64,000 bases of DNA from Mesorhabditis belari (GCA_958450365.1 CAUEEP010000758.1:1200565-1264564), one strand, 5' to 3'; numbered from the stretch's first letter, positions 23,425 to 34,796 are shown. Numbers and translations: made by a program. Notes: generated by a model not told the origin, from the sequence alone.

Positions 23425-25050
23425 TCACTTCCTAAAACCTGGATAATGTCCCTGATCCAAGATTCCCTCGAAACCATTGGCGCCAAAGGAAGTGATCCCA
23501 ATTTGAGGGTGATTGAATGATGAAATATCAATAGAAATTACTTGCACCACATTGCTAAATTCATCCTTGACCAAAATGGCCGCCGGAATCACCCTGGAAA
23601 TCAAATATTTCAGTTTTTAGCTTTTTAGCTTCACTAGAAAATTTGGTCTCACATGATACGCATTTACGAGTGCATTCACTCATCCACCGGACTCTCTTAT
23701 ACCGATTTCCCAGTTTCTATAGCTTTCAGCTTGGAAAGCTTGGGTCCATCTAGTTATACGGAGTTGCAGTATGAATCATCACGATAATTTCTATGATATA
23801 CAAGGTGCGGCATATATACAGGGTGCGCCATAATTACCCGCACAACATTTCATAGGCAGGCCCACATTGTTAAAAGTCATCACGTTTTTTCCTCTCTTTT
23901 TACTGAACAACATTCTTTTGTAGTTCTTCTATCTGTTTTATTTCCTAATTCATTTGAAGTTTTTAGGTGAACGTAAAATGGTGAAGCCATCGGCAAGTCG
24001 AGGGGCGATACTCGATCTTCATCAAAAGGGCGTTTCTCCATCCGACATCATTCGACGACTCAAACTGCCTCGGCGTACGGTTTATGATGCTATCGCACTT
24101 GGAACGCTTAAGGACCGTCCAAGAACAGAAAGAAAAGTTACCGTCACGACCAACAGGCTCAAGAAAATCGTCAAGAAACGAATCCAACGAAATCCAAGAA
24201 GGAGCATTCGAGGCTCAGCAAAAGATCTAAAAATTCCCGAAATTCGATGAGACGACTTGTTAGAGAGAATGCATTATTTTGCCTTTCCAAGATAATACAT
24301 TAAGCTAGGCTGAAAAACAAGAATTAATTATAAAATCTACGCGTAATTTTACATAGAATAGAAGAATCGTAACATTTTTGAATGACTTTGACAACTCAGT
24401 ACAGTACAAAACCCAGTACAGTTGAACAGTATAAAAAATACTATGTGGCAGGAGGCTGAAAAACAGTTAAATTCGAGTTTGGGGTCTCTAAAAAAATTGT
24501 CTTTTTCCGTCTTTTTCTGCATTAATACAGCTTCAGAGTTAATTACTATAAAAGTAGTGCTTTTTTAGCTGTATTATTGCAAATCTTTTGGTTTTCGAGA
24601 AAATCATTCTTTTGTAGAGCGCAACACAACGCAATATGCCGCAAATACCCTTGATTCGGGTTCTTGTACTGATTTCAAATCGTTATTGACAATACTACAA
24701 TCATTTACTGATTATACACACCCTAGAAGTTGTATCGTACTGTATGTACCGTGTAGCCAATGTAGTGTAGCCAATGTACCGTATACACGTGCTGTAACAT
24801 CTCTTCAAAAGAACTTACAGGCGGCGACCCGTGTCCCAAAGATCCAGCACAAAGATTCCCATTTGAGATCCGCGCTTTTCCACCCGAAGCTTTCCACCAT
24901 TCAAGTCTACAAATGAAATTTGCCTCTCAAATTAATTTCCATCAATACGAGCAAGTTTTCGTGTCCTGAATGGGCAGAGTGCTCGTTTTCAGCACATTCG
25001 ATGGCCCATTCGTGTACTGGAAGCCGAGGGGGATTTTTTCTGAATAACTT
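23425..25050 (-). pseudogene. trypsin-like (S1) serine protease, 3' half, frameshifted
   Basis: Three minus-strand exon blocks in the right order are diagnostic of chymotrypsin-fold proteases. First (about 25030-24940): GFQYTNGPSNVLKTSTLPIQ followed by DTKTC. Second (about 24915-24817): LEWWKASGG, then ISNGNLCAGSLGHG. Third (about 23593-23550): GDSGG, the active-site Ser motif, then after a frame change AILVKDEFSNVVQ. The last block (about 23497-23425) reads IGITSFGANGFEGILDQGHY-PGFRK-stop. The frameshift immediately after GDSGG and the Cys-to-Phe change in the SFGANGFEG segment indicate decay. The His and Asp exons upstream were not found. A mariner relic sits in the intron between the second and third blocks. 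Confidence 0.75.
23818..24290 (+). mobile_element. mariner/Tc1-family transposon relic
   Basis: CAGGGTGCGCCATAATTACC at 23818 looks like a mariner-type terminus. The frame at 23954-24250 encodes MVKPSASRGAILDLHQKGVS, PSDIIRRLKLPRRTVYDAIA, TLKDRPRTERKVTVTTNRLK and RIQRNPRRSIRGSAKDLKIP: the paired helix-turn-helix DNA-binding N-terminus of a Tc1/mariner transposase. A few residues are lost between DAIA and LGTLKDRP, and the frame closes just after KIPEIR; the DDD/E catalytic domain is missing. Non-autonomous and dead. Confidence 0.82.
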
Positions 25051-26995
25051 GTTTGCTCTAGAGTAGACATGGGTGCCAAAAGCTACAAAAGTAAACTACA
25101 AACGCTTCTAACTTGCTTCAAAGCTGCCAGATTGACATGATCTATAGCTTAAAAAATAGAGAATCTCAAGAGCTTTCGAATGGACTAAAGCACACGCAAA
25201 ATGTGAATGCCAAAGAAAGCTACACAGTGTTTTGTAGTTCTGTCTCAAAACGAACCGTACTTGCGCGTAGTCGAAGCGTCAGGCTATAAACCACTGCAGT
25301 TTTCTTTAGCTTTAGTTTGAATTAGGTAAATATCTAAAGTTAAACAATCAAAAAGCTAATTTACTTGAGAAATTGTAAAAGAAACGCAAGAGGTTTTTAA
25401 TAGTAAACATGACATCGACATTTGTGAAAAGGATCAAAGAAACGAGAGACTTTTTGAAGAAATCCCTTCACTTTCATGTGCTTTCTGTAGTGAAAATTGA
25501 AAGTAATTTGAAAGGATTTTGTGTCGGGGAAAAATAGAAGATCTAATGAATAGAGAATCGACTTTCTCTCGCTGATTCTCTTTCGAAATGAGATAAATGA
25601 AATGACTTCATACGTTGATTGATCGTTATTCCTTTCATTTTCTTTCTCCAGAATCTCTTTTGTTGATGGCAAATTTTAAAGCCTTGTTCTTTGAGGAAAG
25701 CTTTTCTTTTCTCGAATTCTTTTACTGGATCTCTGGACGACCATCGGTAGATATGAGTGCAAATCGATCCTGAAAAGTTTGGGTTCTTGCTCGAAAATCC
25801 TTTCTTTAGAAGTATTTCAATAGATTCTTTAAAAATATCTTCTTTCTTTCAGATTTTTCGAATTGATTTGAGATTAAGACTTGCAAAATGCTCATAAAAG
25901 ACCGGTAGGGGCAAATGAAAACTGAGATTTTTTCGTAATTTCATTTTTTTAATCATGTTTAGAAGAAATTGTACACTGTAGTCTGCATTCGATAAAAAAC
26001 GAAAATGAAAACTTTGAACAACTTTTGGACAATAAGAATCAATGGTCGTTTCAAAAAGGGAATAATCATTGACAAATACAAGATATTCAGCTAAAGAAGA
26101 GAATTTTGGAAGGAAATCGAAAAGATTATAAGGGAAAGATGTGGGATTTGATGTTATTGATGGAGTCTTGATGAACAAATGGATTCGGATTCGAACAAAT
26201 GGATTGGGTGGACGATTCGGGGTAGAGATGTTTGATTGAGATGGATCGGCTGGGGGTGAGGGGTTTTGAGGCTAAATATATCGATTAGTCTGACTTTTTG
26301 GTTTCGTAATCAAAGCTTATGTCTGGAAATTTAGTTTTTAAAGTTGACAACCCTCCTGAAAATTGTCTTCTTTAAAAATTTTGACATCTCAGAGAAGGAC
26401 TAAAACTAAATAGGTTGGAAAAAGATCGATGAATGGACAGTTCGGCTTTGATACAATTTCATTCCTTTGCGATTGATCTCTGAACATTTTTTCTTTGCAT
26501 GTCGTATTTGTTGTGTGGATGTGTGGATATTTTTGTTAAAGCTCCGAATAAAAGTGACCACATTTCCCCCCTTAGCCTATAACTGAACTCAGAAGCGTCG
26601 GGTCGTCTTGCGACTTGCAACTGGCGAAAAGAGAACTTGGACTTGCGAAGAAAAAATGCACAAGAGATATGTTTGTCACTAGTTGATTATCATGAATTAG
26701 TATCAGAATTCTATTATGATTTCCATTTGTAACAACTGCAATTGATTTATACTCGCTTTCCCATAATCATTAAATTTCTATTGTTTGTTTGAATACTCTC
26801 AAACCAAAGCCTTTATAAGCAAGGGTTCCTACCATTTTTGTCTCATTCTGCCCATCTTTCTTTTAGCATGTTGCCTCACTTTTTGCCCATCCTTCGTTCA
26901 TTATTTTAGTAAGACGCTTTGCTATAATTGGTTTTAAATGTTGTAGTTTGTGATTGCTTTCCAGTGGATGTTTCGTACAAGTTTTATTTTAGCAC
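25051..26995. other. gene-poor stretch
   Basis: No gene supported. The longest frame (25849-26178, minus, 109 codons) has a loosely Leu-rich character (VVQSFHFRFLSNADYSVQFL) and could be a remnant of an F-box-associated or similar protein, but no splice partners or start context back it. The protease's missing 5' exons were sought here and not found. Confidence 0.35.
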
Positions 26996-28506
26996 ATGTC
27001 AACCTCATCTTTCAACTTCCTCGAAGAACTTCCCGATGTCGTCTTCTATGCGGTGTTGGAGAGACTGCCGGGACGGGTCATCGAAAAGTTAGCGACCCTT
27101 ATTTTCTAATTTTAATCTTTGCTTTAGCACTGTTCGACTAATCTCAAGAGATTGCTACAGAAGGGCCGAGTTGCGCAGAGGGAGACTTCCTCGTGTTTAT
27201 AACGATCAACTTATGATTCTTGCAGGGAGCAGGGCAAGATATTATTGGGTTTGTTACAAAAACATCGGTTTTAGTTTGGGTATAGAAGAGAGCCTAGCGA
27301 GATAGCAAGGCCTTACTATGACTTTGACTATGAAGAAACGATGGATCCGGACAACTTAATTGAACATTTGAATCATTTGAAAGAGCGTGCAACCTTCAAG
27401 ACCCTCGAATTGGTTAGTTTTCCGTAACATTTAATGGCACTTAAAATCCGTTTTTTAGGAGAATATCAATTGGGACATGTTTGCAAATTGCAAGTTGCAA
27501 ATCGAATGCGAAGAATTGTATTGTTTTGTCAGTTTTACGACTCTTTCGCCGGAAAGTTTCATGGATATTTTTTGCAGTATAAGACCAACACGCAAGCTAA
27601 AGATTGGGGTAAGTTTGTATTGCACGAATCAAAATTAGGCTCATTAAGGCGAATGGGGACAACAAAATTTTTCCTGTGACGAGTGACTTTTTCACCAACA
27701 ATTATGCGGCTCGATTGCAAGAAGTTTCGTTTTGCGGTTACGGGAATGCCATGGTTGATCCATTAAATGACACGGTTTGTTTTGGTTTGGTCCTTAATGA
27801 ACAATTTGTTACGACCCTTACTCCGGTTAATATTTATTGTTTAGATCTTGTTGTATTCAAATCTTTCGATTTTTGAGATTTATTTTCCAACAAGTCTCGG
27901 GTGCACTCTTGATGGGATTCTAACGATGCTCCGAGACTGGTACACTTCAGAGCGTCGAATTGATTACATTGACCTTCTAGCAGCTGGCGAACGTCAAAAT
28001 GTGAGCTCTTTTAACTTTCTTATTTTGCTGAAAATAATTTGGATGCGGTTTTTAAAAGAGCTGCAAGATCAACTTAACTATTCTAGTCTAGATAGCCTAG
28101 ATAATCATTAAAAGCAATTCAAAGCAATTGGTCATTTTCCCGATATTCCCGGTGATTGTTCCATTTTTAGTTCTTGCGCAATTTACCTGGATTGCTCGTT
28201 GATAAAATGATCTACTACAAGGGTTGCTGGGAATTTAGCCGCGCTTTGGAAAGAGCGAATGGGGACGTCATTAAGCTTGATGTTTACATTGATCCTAGCA
28301 TTGATCCAAAGCACGGCCCTCTTAGGTATGTTTTAGCATGGTTTTTTTTCTAACGTATGAAACGCGTTCAATGAAACTATTTATTACAAAATTGTTTTAG
28401 GATCGAAATGATTCGACTAGTGCCCGGCCCGAAAGCTGACTTATATAGGCGGTTTGATGACGCTGGTGGTCATGACGATGATGACGTGGATTCTGACGTG
28501 GATTAA
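26996..28506 (+). CDS. F-box-like protein, nematode type
   Basis: The start at 26996 follows TTTTAGCAC. Exon 1 reads MSTSSFNFLEELPDVVFYAV followed by LERLPGRVIEK; exon 2 continues TVRLISRDCYRRAELRRGRL-PRVYNDQL. L-x-x-L-P-x-x-V-x-x-x-V-L-x-x-L and the following R-L-I-S-R-D-C-Y-R-R match the F-box pattern, which binds Skp1-type adaptors of SCF ubiquitin ligases. Later exons encode a long substrate-side region: DPDNLIEHLNHLKERATFKT, NINWDMFANCKLQIECEELY, DFFTNNYAARLQEVSFCGYG, TLDGILTMLRDWYTSERRID, RNLPGLLVDKMIYYKGCWEF. The tail is acidic, GGHDDDDVDSDVD-stop (28506). About 380 residues. Nematodes carry hundreds of divergent F-box genes, so the specific target is unknown. Confidence 0.72.
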
Positions 28507-28703
28507 TGCACAGTGGATATTTATTCTCTATTTTGAATTAAAGCTGTATTTTGTACTGTAAATTTGTGATGTATTTTAAAGCTTAAGTTTCGATGTTGGA
28601 CGTGTGATGGCTCTTTCTTGGAAAGTACCTGCTACTACTAATGTCAAAATTTGAAACTTTTCTCACACTGAATAAATCCTTCATGATTTCATTGTTCTTG
28701 GTG
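27749..28703 (+). repeat. left arm of F-box gene inverted repeat
   Basis: Matches 31488-32453 in reverse complement, from ATGGTTGATCC in the middle of the F-box gene to TTCTTGGTG downstream of its stop. The spacer is 2.8 kb. Confidence 0.9.
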
Positions 28704-29094
28704 CTTTCCTTTAAGCCGAACTTGTTCAAGTTTTAAATGAACACTAATGAGTTTATGAAAATCGTACAAGTTTTCTTTCTTCCTAAAAGCTGCTCGGAAA
28801 TTTCGGTATCGATATTTTGAAAGCAACTAAACCAAGCCGGTCTACATGCCACGCACGATCCATTTCGCCGCCTCAGAATCTCCCCAGTTTCCGTGTTCAT
28901 TTCGATCAAACGGAACAAATGGGTTTCTTCTTTCACAAGGCAACCAATAGTTCAACTGTGAACTAACTCTTTCCAAACAATTTGTTCTATTCTCTTTTGC
29001 AGCAAAATATAGTAATCTTTATTTTGAGATGTTTTGTTTGTTTATTGAATATTTTTTTACAAGTTTATTTCACATTTACAAAAAATAGGAGATT
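28507..29094. other. intergenic between convergent genes
   Basis: 3' UTR of the F-box gene (AATTAAAG near 28535) followed by AT-rich sequence; no gene seen. The inverted repeat arm ends inside it at 28703. Confidence 0.4.
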
Positions 29095-31340
29095 TCATTG
29101 AGGCGATTGAGTCTTGTCGTTCTTGTCGCTTGAGTCTCTAGAAGCCGTGGGCGCCTAAAAAGAAAACTTTATTAAAAGAAAATTTCCCTTGACTGCAACA
29201 TAACACTAACACATAACATTCAAGTATTAAATAAAATAAGGTACCTGACATAGCGCAATAGTTCGAATAAAAGGTTCCACTTCCAGTTCCACCGTGGCCC
29301 ACGCCTCCTCCACCACCACCGCCATGAGGACCGTCTAAAATAAAAATGTTCAGGTAAAAAAAGAAATCAAATACCATCAGGGCCCATAGGTGCTGGTGCC
29401 ATGGGGATTTGCACAGCCTCCTCGACAACGAGATTGACACGAATATCGAGATTGACACGAATATAAGAAAAAATGTTTTTTTGAAAAATAAAATGACCGT
29501 TTCGTATCAACAAACTCACCTCTAATCCACCCCAGTAAGTGAGCATTCGAAGCTGGTAGGTCCCTGGCTGAGCTGTCTGGTGAGCCAATTTGAATTTGAT
29601 AACGCGACGAGGTTCAAGAGTGCCTGAGATGAATGTCCTGACACCATCTGGAAGAGCGGCGACATCTCGATCTTCAGTCCATCCGAAGTTCCAGTCGTGA
29701 CATTGATCGTTTCCTTGCTCATCATAAGGACCGTCAATCTAAAACAAAACACATTGAAATAATCAAGGAAATTTAAACTTAGGACTTTTAAAAGATCACC
29801 ACAAAAATTTTTTTGAATTTGAAAATTAACAAAAAAAATTCCAATTTAAAAGTGGTAAAGATTCAAAGCTAAACTTTGTAGGAATTTAGATTTGCTTTAA
29901 TCGCAAAAAACTAACCGTAAAAGGGACATTGACAAGCGCACGGAGCTCAAAGTGACGGCTTCCATTTCGCTTGAATACGAGCGTCTAAATTTAAAATTAT
30001 TCAAACAAAAAAACATGTAAACTGACGAACCAGCATCTTCGTCTCTTTGTCCGGCCAGACCCCGAGCAGACTCACAGGAGCGGACTTCCAGTAGAAGGGC
30101 GATGCCATTCTTGCAGCGTTCGTGTCTAAACGAAAATTAAGAATGAAAAACTATTGAAACAAAGAAACAATCCTCAGACCAAACCTAGTATTAAATAAAA
30201 TAAGGTACCTGAAGCGCAGTAGTTCGGCAAAAAGGTTCCAATTCCAGGCAATTTAACGTGGCCGACGCCTCCTCCACCACCACCGCCATGAGGACCGTCT
30301 AAAATAAAAATGTTCAGATAAAGAAAGAAATCAAATACCATCAGGGCCCATAGGTGCTGGTGCCATCGGGGTTTGCACAGCCCCCTTGACCAAGAGATTG
30401 ACACGAATATCTTGCATCTATAAGAAAAAATGTTTTTTTGAAAATTAAAATGACCGTTTCGTATCAACAAACTCACCAATCGGCCATCCACGTCAATAAG
30501 AATTCGAAGCTGGTAGGTTCCTGGCTGAGGTGCCACCTTAGGGTCCAATGAGATGAATCTGATTTGACCACCTTCAAGAGGGGCGACTTTTCCATCTCCA
30601 AGCCATTGGATCGTCCAGTTGTCAAGATGATCGCTTCCTTGCCGATCATAAAGTCCTTCAATCTAAAACAAAACACATTGAAATAGTCAAAGAAATTGAA
30701 ACTTTTAAAAGAGCACCACAAAAATTTTTCTGAATTTGAAAATTGACAAAAAAAATTCTAATTTAAAAGTGGTAAAGATTCAAACCAAAACTTTGTCTGA
30801 ATTTAGATTTGCTTTAATCGCAAAAAACTAACCGTAATGTTCACAGTGACATTGGCCTTGAGCCGAAAGTTATTACGAGATTCACTTGGATCGTATTCGA
30901 ACGTCTAAATTTAAAATTATTCAAACAAAAAACATCTAAACTGACGAACCGGCATGTTGTCTTGGCATCTAAGCTTGTTGTGCTAATAAAATAAAATTTG
31001 TTACCATCAATTCCTCATCCGACGAGTCAGTCAACGCATACTCCTTTGCATTACTTGATGTAGACGAATCGACGAAACTTAGCGACGTAATATCGTGTGC
31101 CCGTCTTGTAGGGGAAACTCTAAACACAAAATTTTATAAGGCATTATTGATTCAAATCTGTATAAGTTTTGCGCAATTAACCCCGCTTGGAGTTGATTAA
31201 GGTAAGTATCTTTCTAAAGCTTTTAAAAGTCAAAATCTGATCACATTTTCCTTGTTGCTTTCCTCTGCCGAGTAGAAAGTCTCCCCCTCGATGTCCTGTA
31301 TCGACAACATGCTAAAGTTGGCGATTTCCTCGTCGCTCAT
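29095..31340 (-). CDS. two-repeat Gly-rich protein of unknown function
   Basis: The start at 31340 follows a TTTAG and encodes MSDEEIANFSMLSIQDIEGE, then TFYSAEESNKEN, and a Ser-rich exon (TSLSFVDSSTSSNAKEYALT). Two homologous units follow. Unit 1: TFEYDPSESRNNFRLKANVT, IEGLYDRQGSDHLDNWTIQW, APQPGTYQLRILIDVDGRL, MQDIRVNLLVKGAVQTPMAP, DGPHGGGGGGVGHVKLPGIG. Unit 2: LVFKRNGSRHFELRALVNVP, GNDQCHDWNFGWTEDRDVAA, AQPGTYQLRMLTYWGGLE, DIRVNLVVEEAVQIPMAP, DGPHGGGGGGVGHGGTGSG. It ends DSSDKNDKTQSPQ-stop (29095). Each unit looks like a beta-sandwich followed by a Gly hinge; there is no signal peptide or membrane segment. I recognise no family. In unit 2 the intron after GGLE has lost its acceptor and reads through in frame (see findings). 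The gene lies in the spacer of the F-box inverted repeat. Confidence 0.65.
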
Positions 31341-31487
31341 TTCCTAAAGTTAAATAATAAATTTATATATCGATCAAACTGAAATTTGAATCAAGAAAAC
31401 AAAATCACGTTACATAAACAAAATAGCATTATTTCGAGTGCACATATTCATGAATACTAAGCGTCGTTTGTTCCGCCCATCGACCCG

Positions 31488-32453
31488 CACCAAGAACAAT
31501 GAAATCATGAAGGATTTATTCAGTGTGAGAAAAGTTTCAAATTTTGACATTAGTAGTAGCAGGTACTTTCCAAGAAAGAGCCATCACACGTCCAACATCG
31601 AAACTTAAGCTTTAAAATACATCACAAATTTACAGTACAAAATACAGCTTTAATTCAAAATAGAGAATAAATATCCACTGTGCATTAATCCACGTCAGAA
31701 TCCACGTCATCATCGTCATGACCACCAGCGTCATCAAACCGCCTATATAAGTCAGCTTTCGGGCCGGGCACTAGTCGAATCATTTCGATCCTAAAACAAT
31801 TTTGTAATAAATAGTTTCATTGAACGCGTTTCATACGTTAGAAAAAAAACCATGCTAAAACATACCTAAGAGGGCCGTGCTTTGGATCAATGCTAGGATC
31901 AATGTAAACATCAAGCTTAATGACGTCCCCATTCGCTCTTTCCAAAGCGCGGCTAAATTCCCAGCAACCCTTGTAGTAGATCATTTTATCAACGAGCAAT
32001 CCAGGTAAATTGCGCAAGAACTAAAAATGGAACAATCACCGGGAATATCGGGAAAATGACCAATTGCTTTGAATTGCTTTTAATGATTATCTAGGCTATC
32101 TAGACTAGAATAGTTAAGTTGATCTTGCAGCTCTTTTAAAAACCGCATCCAAATTATTTTCAGCAAAATAAGAAAGTTAAAAGAGCTCACATTTTGACGT
32201 TCGCCAGCTGCTAGAAGGTCAATGTAATCAATTCGACGCTCTGAAGTGTACCAGTCTCGGAGCATCGTTAGAATCCCATCAAGAGTGCACCCGGGACTGG
32301 TCAATGTCAATGGAAAATGAATGTCAAAAATCGAAAGATTTGAATACAACAAGATCTAAACAATAAATATTAACCGGAGTAAGGGTCGTAACAAATTGTT
32401 CATTGAGGACCAAATCAAAACAAACCGTGTCATTTAATGGATCAACCATTGTT
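31488..32453 (-). pseudogene. truncated inverted copy of the F-box-like gene
   Basis: This is the mirror copy of 27749-28703 and forms the right arm of the inverted repeat. It contains the last exons, from MVDPLNDT through TLDGILTMLRDWYTSERRID and RNLPGLLVDKMIYYKGCWEF to DDDVDSDVD-stop at about 31684. The F-box half is absent. It differs from the left arm by an in-frame change: FDIHFPLTLTSPG where the other copy has FEIYFPTSLG. The 5' side runs into unrelated sequence that happens to be open (hydrophobic CLVRIGIVRLWLFCLVPVVT), so a short chimeric product cannot be ruled out. Confidence 0.82.
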
Positions 32454-32900
32454 GACAATATCGTTGATGAAAAGATGAAAAGGGAAAAGCATGGTTTGAT
32501 TACAGTTACGACAGGCACAAGACAGAAAAGCCAAAGACGCACAATTCCTATCCTCACAAGGCAAAACATCAAATTTGAAAGAAGTAGAGAGACGGACTCG
32601 CGCTAGATCCTCTTTGCTTTGTATTCTAACCTACTGCCCTGAGCCACCACTTCTTAAAGACTCTGGGGAATCGGCTTAGAAACTCGGGGTGTGATTTTTG
32701 GAATCCCATACAAAACTTTGCACACTTATAACTTTTGACAGAGTGCTCCTTAGTCGAAACGGAAAGCATATTCGGAATCGGCGTCGAATGGTCTATGGCT
32801 CATGTTATTTGGCCGGCACACCCAGTTGACCTTCCCCTGTGAGATCTTCAAGGTAAATTTCAATGATTTGTTGAAAAGCAATGTGTTTTAGTTCGTTTTA
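32454..32900. other. intergenic, no gene seen
   Basis: Unassigned sequence between the F-box copy and the block shared with 19.3 kb. The frames present are short and lack splice context. Confidence 0.4.
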
Positions 32901-33316
32901 CTGTAGAAGGAACAAGTGGAAAAGAAAGAACGTTCCATTGGCAATTGAAAAACGGAAAGTTGTGCGTAGTGAGTAATCTTGAGGAATGGCTGAGAAGCTG
33001 GTACAAGAACATTAAATTTCATCACTACTATGCAACCAGTGAAACCAGATAAGTAACGCTGTTCATGTCTTTTGTTTCCATGCATTCATGACACTCTACA
33101 GAAGTCTACCTTATCGACGGCTTTAAAGTAAGCATGATACTAAACCATTTATTCAAAACAAGCCAATAAAACATATACATAAATGACTAAACATTTCCGC
33201 AAAATTCATACACATCTCCGCGTGAATGGCGGTAGCTGCTTTTATCTCTAAATAAAATGCTCTTTAAAATATTTGAAAAGAAAACCAACTTCAAGCAATC
33301 ATCATGGCGTTTATAC
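32901..33316. repeat. source block of the ife-4 3' duplication
   Basis: Direct repeat of 19309-19726, about 13.6 kb away. It covers the last two exon pieces of the ife-4-like gene and about 290 bp of its downstream sequence. Confidence 0.88.
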
Positions 33317-34077
33317 TCGACCAGCGTGCCGGCGGGAAGATTAAGAACTTGTCCGAGAGTGTCACGAATTCGATTACGTATTGGGAAGTCATCAGCTGAT
33401 CTGAATCAAAAAAATTAAAAAACAAAACTAAACTAACCTGTTCCAAATCGAAATTATGTCTTCGTCCCTGCGCACACTGCAAACTGCTCCGCAAATATCA
33501 TCTTCCACATCAAATTGTTCGCCAATTATCGCCATTAACAGGTTCTCCCAAATTCTGGAGGCAGTCCCCTTAAATTAAAAATCAATGAAACCATTTTCAA
33601 CAAGAAACGCTATTCAACATATAAAATCTACCTTTTTAATTCGTAAAATCGACTTTCCGCCTTTTTTGTTTTCTTCGTCTTCCCATGTCGGTTTGATGTC
33701 TTTCTTGAAAAAATGAAGTTCTCCTTTTTTCACAAAATCTAAACAAAAAACTAAAACGTTACTCCTAAAAACAAAGGCATACCACAAGGTCGCACCATAT
33801 GACAATAAACGCGCCAGAATTGCTCTACGCTGTTCACGATAGCAGCCGTTTGAACGTATTTTGAATAGTCTTCGGGATTGAAGACGCCGGCTGGTCGGAA
33901 GAAGTAGGAGAATTCGTAGGTATGCTGAAGGGGATGTTCATCAGGCCCACAAGGCTTCTCAGTCTAAACATAAATAAGTTAGCAGTGCTTTACAGGTACC
34001 TTTTCAGAAATTTAGAAATATGTAGATATTTATGCGGAATAAGCACTTACAACGGCAAGTTCTCTGGAGTCGGTCAT
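33187..34077 (-). CDS. ife-4: eIF4E family cap-binding protein, 4EHP/eIF4E2 type
   Basis: Binds the mRNA 5' cap; 4EHP-type members usually repress translation of chosen mRNAs. Exon 1 (34077-34051) gives MTDSRELAV. Exon 2 reads TEKPCGPDEHPLQHTYEFSY, FFRPAGVFNPEDYSKYVQTA, NSVEQFWRVYCHMVRPC. Exon 3 reads DFVKKGELHFFKKDIKPTWE followed by DEENKKGGKSILRIKK. Exon 4 reads GTASRIWENLLMAIIGEQFD and ICGAVCSVRRDEDIISIWNR. Exon 5 reads IRDTLGQVLNLPAGTLVEYK-RHDD, and the tail ends DVYEFCGNV-stop. EHPLQ-Y/H-x-Y, SVEQFWR-Y-HMVRP, IKP-WED and GEQF-ICG are hallmarks of the family; the lack of a Trp in SYFFR fits 4EHP. The Trp expected in GGKW is Ser here. The end is shorter than in most relatives. Confidence 0.92.
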
Positions 34078-34796
34078 TACAATGCCTGGCGTCAAACCTT
34101 TTTATAACTAAAAATAAAGTTGATGAAATAGAGATGAAAGAAAAACGGTTCTAACTTGGAAAAAAGTTAAAGCTTATTGTAACCAACGCTCCGGAACATT
34201 TTGCTGAGGTGGGGAAATTGCACAACTAATATTATACATTTCGAGTGTCAAGGTGTCCCCCTAGGGGGACACCTTTTTCAACGTATTTTGCCCATAACTT
34301 TCTTCTAACTTTTAAATCCAAAGTTCTTCCACTTTGCTAAATGCATACAGATAGAATGAAATTTAAAATATTGCTCGGCAGCAGAAAAATGCGTAAGATG
34401 TAATTTGCATGTAAAAGAGTCCTGATCTAGAGATCCTGAGGGCACGTAGCACAAATCTGATTGCAGATTCGGATTTCCTCATCCTCGAAAACCCCCGAGT
34501 ACAATTTTCAGCTTTCTAGCTGACTTCGTTGTAATTTTACGTTAACGTAATTTGTATTGTCGCGTAGGCGTGACGGAGGGACGAACAGACAGACAAACAG
34601 GCGGACACTTTATTTTTTGTACATAACGGATATACCCAAAATATTTGCCCTTTACGGTTCGAATTTTCAATTGTTTGATTAAATGTCAAAAACTTTCTCA
34701 GGCGAAAGGCTTTTCTCATTTTTTCATTTCACCCATTCGATTTCCAGCTTTGGTTTTATCTTTTAAAAAGCCTGTTCATATTTTGTTTTTTAGACA
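34078..34796. other. divergent promoter region of ife-4 and beta-tubulin
   Basis: About 720 bp. It contains a perfect 24-bp palindrome at 34251-34274 and, just after it, CCATAACTTTCTTCTA at about 34301, a word also found in the GGGGTAG element family. TTTTGTTTTTTAGACA precedes the tubulin ATG and is a probable trans-splice acceptor. Confidence 0.45.
34251..34274. repeat. perfect 24-bp palindrome
   Basis: AGGTGTCCCCCT followed by its exact reverse complement, with no spacer. It could extrude a hairpin or be a dimeric binding site; nothing more is visible. Confidence 0.7.
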
